From NCBI GenBank assembly GCA_002393835.1, contig DGTW01000216.1:1-9149 (forward strand): a DNA stretch of 9,149 nucleotides. Direction: 5' to 3'. The notes beneath the pieces are model-generated. The model saw only the letters and a list, made by a program, of their open reading frames with translations. It had not been told where the DNA came from and did no database searches. The DNA is from Treponema sp. UBA4326 (GTDB lineage Bacteria; Spirochaetota; Spirochaetia; Treponematales; Treponemataceae). A program made the translations under genes and the position numbers. Shown one piece after another: positions 5,117-9,149 of the stretch; position 1 is the first letter of the stretch; the number at the start of each line of letters is the position of its first letter.

Positions 5117-7303
5117 ATGAACAGCGGATTATCAAAGCGAAAGGCATTTCTCCAGTCACAAAAAAATCAGGGGCACAGAATCACTTTCGGCTTTGCCGGC
5201 ATCGCTGATTTCCGTTCTTTCATAGGCCAGGAATACATCGCCGGAATGTTAAAGGCGGCCTCAGACTACGACCTCAACTTCATCAATTTTGCAGGGGCAA
5301 TAAAATATTCTTTTTTTGACGACATTGACTTTATCGCCCGCTATTTCAAAACCTTCCGTTTTATGAAAAAGCCCCTGATTGACGGACTTGTTACATGGAC
5401 ATCATCTTTTTGTGAGCTTACTGATGTAAAAAGGGTTGAAGACACCTTCAATTCAATAAAACCGCTGCCTATGGTTGACATAGGCTACCTGGATCTGCCC
5501 GGAATTCCATCAGTCAGAATCGACAACGAGTATTCAATTTCAATATTGATGAAACACCTTGTCATTGACCATAAGTACAGGAAATTTGCCTTCATCGGAA
5601 GCGAGACTTCCAGCCCCCATTTGGAAAGGCTCAAGTGCTACGGCCAGGAGCTGCAAAAATATGGAATTCAGGAACTGGAGAATTCAGTTTTTCTTCTAAA
5701 AGAAATGAATTCCGCTGACATTGCGGCCGCCGTAAACAAAATGCTTTCCTGCCACGACATAAGGGACAAAAAAGAAATCCACTGCATAGTCACTCCCAGC
5801 GACCTAATCGCCTCTTCCGTAATTGAAGAGCTGGACAAGCACGGTATTTCCGTTCCAAAAGACGTGGCCGTCACTGGCTTCAACAATCAGTACAGCGGAG
5901 TCTTTGCCCGCTCACCAGTCACCACAATGAACCTGGAGTATTTCAAGCGGGGCTATGCCGCCGTGGAGCTTCTTATTGACAGAATCATGGCTCCCAAGGA
6001 ACATTTCGACACCCTGCTCGTTCCGACATCACTTTTGATAAGACAATCCTGCGGCTGCTTTGAACAAAGCATTCTCGAAGCGGCTGAAGCTATTTCCAAC
6101 TCAGAAGAGCCGGCTTTCTCTCTCTCCACAAAAGAGGATTTTCGCCCTTTCATTTTGGAAAAACTCAGGCAAATTTTCCCGAACCTTAATAAAAATAAAC
6201 TTCTGACACTTGCGGATTCAATTTTTGACGACATCCAGGGGCAGAAAAAAGAAAGCGAAATTCTGCGTTACTTTCAGAGCCTTTTGCAGGACTTGAGGAA
6301 GGAAGGGCTTTTCGTGAACAGCGAAGTCCAGCAAAAATTAACCCTTTTAAGGAAAACAATTCTTTCTTTTCTCCCCGACCCGCAAAAAAATCAGATGGAA
6401 AATATCTTTCATCAGTTACGAATTCTGGCTTCTGTTTTCATTGAATATGACACGATAGCCCCAAGAGAAGACAGCTATCTGATGAATACTCTGTCACAAA
6501 TAGCAATCAACTTTGCATCGGCAAAAAGCGGCAGGCAAATTCAGGATGTCTTGCGTTATCAGCTTGGGGAAATGGGAATTCCGGGCATTATCCTTTCCCT
6601 CAGCGAGAACATGACCAGCGATTTGGGAAGCACAAGCCTTGAGCTGATTCTTCCAGAACCGCCGGCAGACATTCAGAAGAAACTTCCCTTCAAGATTACG
6701 GATCCGGCCTTCATTCCGAAGTTCTTTTTTCCACAGGGCAGAAGATACTCTTTTATGGTAGAAATTCTTCATCACGAAGACAAATATTTTGGTTTTACCT
6801 TTCTCGAAATAGGAAACCCAAACATTTCAATTTACGACACGGTACGCACCCTGCTTTCAAACGCCCTGAACACGGTTTATTTAAGGGAGGGCAGGTCAAA
6901 AAAACGGACAATGCTTCTGACTGGCGAAGAACTTAAAGGAATTCTGAATTTGTCGGAAGATGATTCAAGTGAAGTCCATAACGGGCTCAAAGCCAGTGAA
7001 ATTACAGGCTACCTTCTGGAACATTTAAGCGAGATGACAGATTTGGACAAAATGGCCCGGGAACTGTCAGTTAGCAAAAGTCATTTGGTAAGAAGGGCAA
7101 AAGAGCTGACCGGCTACACAATCCAGACCATGCACGAAAAACTGAAAATCGAACAGGCAAAAAAACTGCTTCAGGTCGAATCCCTAAAACTGGGAGAAAT
7201 CGCAAGCAGGCTGGGCTTCCAAAACCAGAACTATTTTTCAAGTGTCTTCAAAAAAAACACAGGAATGTCGCCAAGGGCATGGGCAAAGAGATATTTGCAC
7301 TAA
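5117..7303 (+). CDS. XylR-like regulator: LacI-type sensor domain fused to AraC HTH
   Basis: This is a 728-residue cytoplasmic transcription factor. Residues 22-314 form a periplasmic-binding-protein-like sensor of the LacI/GalR type: ITFGFAG start, DVAVTGFNN (249-257), and the closing LLIRQSCGC (306-314). The N-terminal LacI helix-turn-helix is missing. Residues about 340-450 are mainly helical. Residues about 455-590 form a further alpha/beta domain that I cannot name. Residues 630-728 are an AraC-family DNA-binding domain with two helix-turn-helices (LDKMARELSVSKSHLVRR and LGEIASRLGFQNQNYFSSVF) and the C-terminal MSPRAWAKRY. The order matches E. coli XylR, but with about 300 extra residues between sensor and DNA-binding parts. 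The ligand is probably a sugar or pectin-derived oligosaccharide, inferred from the divergent esterase. An in-frame TAA at 5099 and no other start codon fix the ATG. There is no Shine-Dalgarno sequence. Confidence 0.88.
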   Translation: MNSGLSKRKAFLQSQKNQGHRITFGFAGIADFRSFIGQEYIAGMLKAASDYDLNFINFAGAIKYSFFDDIDFIARYFKTFRFMKKPLIDGLVTWTSSFCELTDVKRVEDTFNSIKPLPMVDIGYLDLPGIPSVRIDNEYSISILMKHLVIDHKYRKFAFIGSETSSPHLERLKCYGQELQKYGIQELENSVFLLKEMNSADIAAAVNKMLSCHDIRDKKEIHCIVTPSDLIASSVIEELDKHGISVPKDVAVTGFNNQYSGVFARSPVTTMNLEYFKRGYAAVELLIDRIMAPKEHFDTLLVPTSLLIRQSCGCFEQSILEAAEAISNSEEPAFSLSTKEDFRPFILEKLRQIFPNLNKNKLLTLADSIFDDIQGQKKESEILRYFQSLLQDLRKEGLFVNSEVQQKLTLLRKTILSFLPDPQKNQMENIFHQLRILASVFIEYDTIAPREDSYLMNTLSQIAINFASAKSGRQIQDVLRYQLGEMGIPGIILSLSENMTSDLGSTSLELILPEPPADIQKKLPFKITDPAFIPKFFFPQGRRYSFMVEILHHEDKYFGFTFLEIGNPNISIYDTVRTLLSNALNTVYLREGRSKKRTMLLTGEELKGILNLSEDDSSEVHNGLKASEITGYLLEHLSEMTDLDKMARELSVSKSHLVRRAKELTGYTIQTMHEKLKIEQAKKLLQVESLKLGEIASRLGFQNQNYFSSVFKKNTGMSPRAWAKRYLH

Positions 7304-7325
7304 AGACGAAGTCCATGTCAAATTA

Positions 7326-7354
7326 TTGAACAAACACTGAAAATTCTTTAAGAT
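7326..7354 (+). promoter_or_regulatory. Promoter of the 173-residue protein gene
   Basis: TTGAAC (7326-7331), a 17-bp spacer and TAAGAT (7349-7354) lie in the 60-bp gap after the regulator gene. The ATG begins 9 nt after the -10, with no purine-rich ribosome binding site between. No terminator hairpin is visible after the regulator stop, so read-through from the regulator gene could add to expression. Confidence 0.5.
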
Positions 7355-7363
7355 AGAAACAAG

Positions 7364-7885
7364 ATGAACGATTTAATAACAAATTTTATAGAAAAAAATA
7401 CAATAGATGCACTAAACAACTTAATTTCAACAAACGATTCTGGAGAAATTACAGCTTCGGCTGCGACGGTCGCCTCAATTTTCGGTAGCGGCTTCGACAT
7501 TTCTTCCGAAGACAGCGTAAAAAAGCTAATCACTTCTTTCAAAAAGAACCTCTCCCTGCTCATTCAAAAGACTTGGGTAGACAGCGCAGATGTTTCCCTC
7601 AAAGAAGAAATTCTTGTCAAACTCGAAAAATATTGCTTAGCCATCGAAGAGAACAAATGGGCCGAAGTTTTCACTTCATTCACCAAAATTCTGGACGAAG
7701 TTATTTACCTCATGTTTGGCTCAATGGCAAAAAGTGACGATTTCGCTGAATATGCCCTCCGCATTGACCCGGAATTTGGAATTTTCTGGTGGTATGTAAA
7801 AAGCCTGCCAGAGTCAAATGAATGGTCAAACGAAAAAAACAAGGCTGTCATGCTGATTGCCATGTTCTTCCTTGCAAATTATTAA
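7364..7885 (+). CDS. Uncharacterised all-helical cytoplasmic protein
   Basis: This 173-residue protein fits no family I recognise. It has no signal peptide. The C-terminus (AVMLIAMFFLANY) is hydrophobic but short and is preceded by charged residues, so it is more likely a buried helix than a membrane anchor. The composition is rich in Lys, Glu, Ser and Leu, and the predicted structure is mostly helical. Residues 30-45 (ASAATVASIFGSGFDI) are a small-residue stretch. Trp residues cluster at 71, 99 and 144-145 (IFWWYVKSLPE). The frame is long, with the same codon style as its neighbours, so it is a real gene. It lies in the same direction as proA, 96 bp upstream, with no plus-strand terminator between them, so the two may share a transcript. 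A link to proline synthesis is not supported by the protein itself. Confidence 0.75.
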   Translation: MNDLITNFIEKNTIDALNNLISTNDSGEITASAATVASIFGSGFDISSEDSVKKLITSFKKNLSLLIQKTWVDSADVSLKEEILVKLEKYCLAIEENKWAEVFTSFTKILDEVIYLMFGSMAKSDDFAEYALRIDPEFGIFWWYVKSLPESNEWSNEKNKAVMLIAMFFLANY

Positions 7886-7907
7886 AAAAAGGGGAAAGCC
7901 TTCCCCT
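7884..7907 (-). terminator. Minus-strand terminator-like hairpin with no obvious gene
   Basis: AGGGGAA (7890-7896) and TTCCCCT (7901-7907) form a perfect 7-bp stem with a 4-nt loop. Read on the minus strand it is followed by seven T residues (7884-7890, partly in the stem). On the plus strand there is no T-tract, so it should not stop transcription into proA. No minus-strand gene lies to its right, so it would end only an antisense or small RNA. Confidence 0.35.
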
Positions 7908-7978
7908 CGGCTGCAATGGCTTCGCCATTTCCGCCTACCCCTTCTGCGGGGTATCCCCGCAACGCCCCATTGGAGGCT
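7890..7978 (+). promoter_or_regulatory. Stem-loop cluster, candidate cis-regulatory leader of proA
   Basis: Three tidy stems follow one another: AGGGGAA/TTCCCCT (7890-7907), AATGGC/GCCATT (7915-7929) and TGCGGGG/CCCCGCA (7945-7961). A competing fold pairs CCTC (7905-7908) and CAATGG (7914-7919) with CCATTG plus GAGG (7967-7976). That fold breaks the first two stems and buries the whole GGAGG of proA. A second option pairs AGCCTT (7897-7902) with GAGGCT (7973-7978), also covering the site. Mutually exclusive folds around a ribosome binding site are typical of a translational switch, but this is by-eye pairing. A GC-rich intergenic repeat is the main alternative. Confidence 0.4.
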
Positions 7979-7981
7979 CAT

Positions 7982-9149
7982 ATGAATCTTTCTGAAATTT
8001 GTGACAAACTCCGTGCCGGAAGTGACACGCTTGCCCTTCAAACAGCAAGCCAGAAAAACATTGCTCTTTCGGCCGTAATTTCTTCAATCGAAAAAAATCG
8101 CACTGCAATTCTGGCCGCAAACGCCGAGGATGTCGCCCTTGCCCGCTCAAAGGGCATGACGGAAGCCCTCGTTGACCGGCTTTCACTCAATGACAAGCGG
8201 ATAGACGGTCTTATCGACTCAATCAAAATAATTATTTCCCAGACAGACCCCATCGGAGAAGAAACAGCCGGCTGGAAAACTCCCGCCGGAATGACTATCC
8301 GACAGGTTCGAGTTCCCCTTGGAGTCGTCGCAATCATCTACGAAAGCCGCCCAAATGTCACGGTAGACGCCTTCGCCCTTGCCTACAAGAGCGGAAACGC
8401 AATTTTGCTCCGAGGCTCATCAAGCGCATTGAAATCAAACAGGGCAATCGTGGCCGCAATCAAGGAAGGCCTTGAAAGTTCAGAGGCACAGGGCTTCGGT
8501 GTAGTCGATTCAATCGAACTTGCTCCCTGCGAAAGCCATGAGGAAGTCGAGGAAATTCTTACGGCCGTTGGCAAAATCGATGTGGCTCTTCCCCGGGGCA
8601 GCGCAAAACTGATTAATATGGTAGTCCAGACGGCAAAAGTTCCTGTAATCGAGACAGGAGCCGGAATCTGCCACCTCTATGTCGATGAAAGCGGCGACCT
8701 GGAAATGGCAGAAAACATAGCATGGAACGCAAAAACCCAGCGGCCCGGAGTCTGCAACGCAATCGAGTGCATTCTGGTTCACGAAAAAGTAGCGGAAAAA
8801 TTCCTGCCCCGTCTGGCAAAAAGATTTGCCGGCAAAGTGGAAATTCGCGCGGACGAAAAAGCCTTTGAAATCTGTGAAAACCTGTGCAAATCTGTGGATT
8901 GTAAAATTGTTCCAGCCCAAGATTCTGACTTCGGTTTTGAATTCCTGGATTTAATCTGTGCAGTCAAAGTCGTGGCCGATGTAAACGAAGCAATTTCATA
9001 CATCAACAGCCACAACACCAAACATTCAGAAAGCATCATCACAGAAAGCAGGGCAAATGCAAGACTTTTCCAGGCCAAAGTGGACGCGGCATGTGTTTAC
9101 GTAAACTGCTCAACCCGCTTCACAGACGGCGGTGAATTCGGTTTTGGTG
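7982..9149 (+). CDS. proA: Gamma-glutamyl phosphate reductase, C-terminus cut by window
   Basis: ProA (glutamate-5-semialdehyde dehydrogenase) reduces gamma-glutamyl phosphate with NADPH to glutamate-5-semialdehyde, the second step of proline synthesis from glutamate, in the cytoplasm. Visible family motifs are YESRPNVTVDAF from residue 120, RGSSSALKSN from 144, ETGAGICHLYVDE from 224, the catalytic cysteine in TQRPGVCNA (Cys258), HNTKHSE from 344 and FTDGGEFGFG at 380-389. The enzyme is usually about 415-420 residues, so some 30-40 C-terminal residues lie beyond the right edge. Nothing looks broken. The ATG is fixed by GGAGG (7972-7976) 5 nt upstream. The usual partner proB (glutamate 5-kinase) is not upstream; it may follow or lie elsewhere. 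The 96-bp stem-loop leader before it may control translation. Confidence 0.97.
   Translation, partial: MNLSEICDKLRAGSDTLALQTASQKNIALSAVISSIEKNRTAILAANAEDVALARSKGMTEALVDRLSLNDKRIDGLIDSIKIIISQTDPIGEETAGWKTPAGMTIRQVRVPLGVVAIIYESRPNVTVDAFALAYKSGNAILLRGSSSALKSNRAIVAAIKEGLESSEAQGFGVVDSIELAPCESHEEVEEILTAVGKIDVALPRGSAKLINMVVQTAKVPVIETGAGICHLYVDESGDLEMAENIAWNAKTQRPGVCNAIECILVHEKVAEKFLPRLAKRFAGKVEIRADEKAFEICENLCKSVDCKIVPAQDSDFGFEFLDLICAVKVVADVNEAISYINSHNTKHSESIITESRANARLFQAKVDAACVYVNCSTRFTDGGEFGFG

Noticed and set aside
7304..7363. Terminator after the regulator gene
   Set aside because: No stem of useful length followed by a T-tract can be found in this 60-bp gap.
8510..8920. A 136-codon open frame on the minus strand
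   Set aside because: It is entirely antisense to proA, including its catalytic cysteine region, with no initiation signals.

Overview
The window looks like chromosomal DNA from a host-associated Treponema-type spirochaete. The evidence is indirect. There is a lipoprotein-rich gene set with relaxed lipoboxes, a PilZ/GGDEF pair, a LacI-type sensor fused to an AraC helix-turn-helix, and a pectin methylesterase of the kind carried by pectin-using gut and rumen treponemes. No rRNA, tRNA, CRISPR array, transposase or phage gene is visible.

Layout, left to right. (1) Positions 1-81 (minus) hold the first 27 codons of a gene that runs off the left edge, possibly Tex. (2) Positions 194-400 (minus) encode a tiny Ala/Pro/Glu-rich lipoprotein with its own promoter and a clear intrinsic terminator. 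(3) Positions 507-2482 (minus) are a two-gene operon: a degenerate GGDEF protein with a GAF-like C-terminus, followed after 11 bp by a PilZ protein. The pair is plausibly a cyclic-di-GMP (or other nucleotide) sensing module. (4) Positions 2551-2668 are a 118-bp near-complete inverted repeat in the intergenic space. (5) Positions 2687-4999 (minus) encode a large lipid-anchored pectin methylesterase with accessory beta-sandwich domains. (6) Positions 5117-7303 (plus), divergent from it across a 117-bp gap, encode a XylR-like regulator (periplasmic-binding-protein-like sensor plus AraC HTH) that probably controls it. (7) Positions 7364-7885 (plus) encode a conserved-looking helical protein of unknown function. 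(8) Positions 7886-7981 are a dense cluster of alternative stem-loops that can hide the proA ribosome binding site. (9) Positions 7982-9149 (plus) are proA, gamma-glutamyl phosphate reductase of proline synthesis, cut by the right edge.

The pectin module is the clearest functional unit. The regulator would sense a sugar or oligosaccharide in the cytoplasm and drive the divergent esterase, which demethylates pectin at the cell surface. The signalling operon is separate.

The most striking unexplained pattern concerns translation starts. Four genes (1-81, GGDEF, the AraC-type regulator and the 173-aa protein) have no Shine-Dalgarno sequence. Each has a -10-like hexamer ending exactly 9 nt before the ATG, with a -35-like hexamer 17 bp further up. 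These should give messages with leaders of only 0-3 nt. The other four genes (both lipoproteins, PilZ and proA) have good Shine-Dalgarno sequences. The other two points of interest are the 118-bp palindrome and the proA leader.
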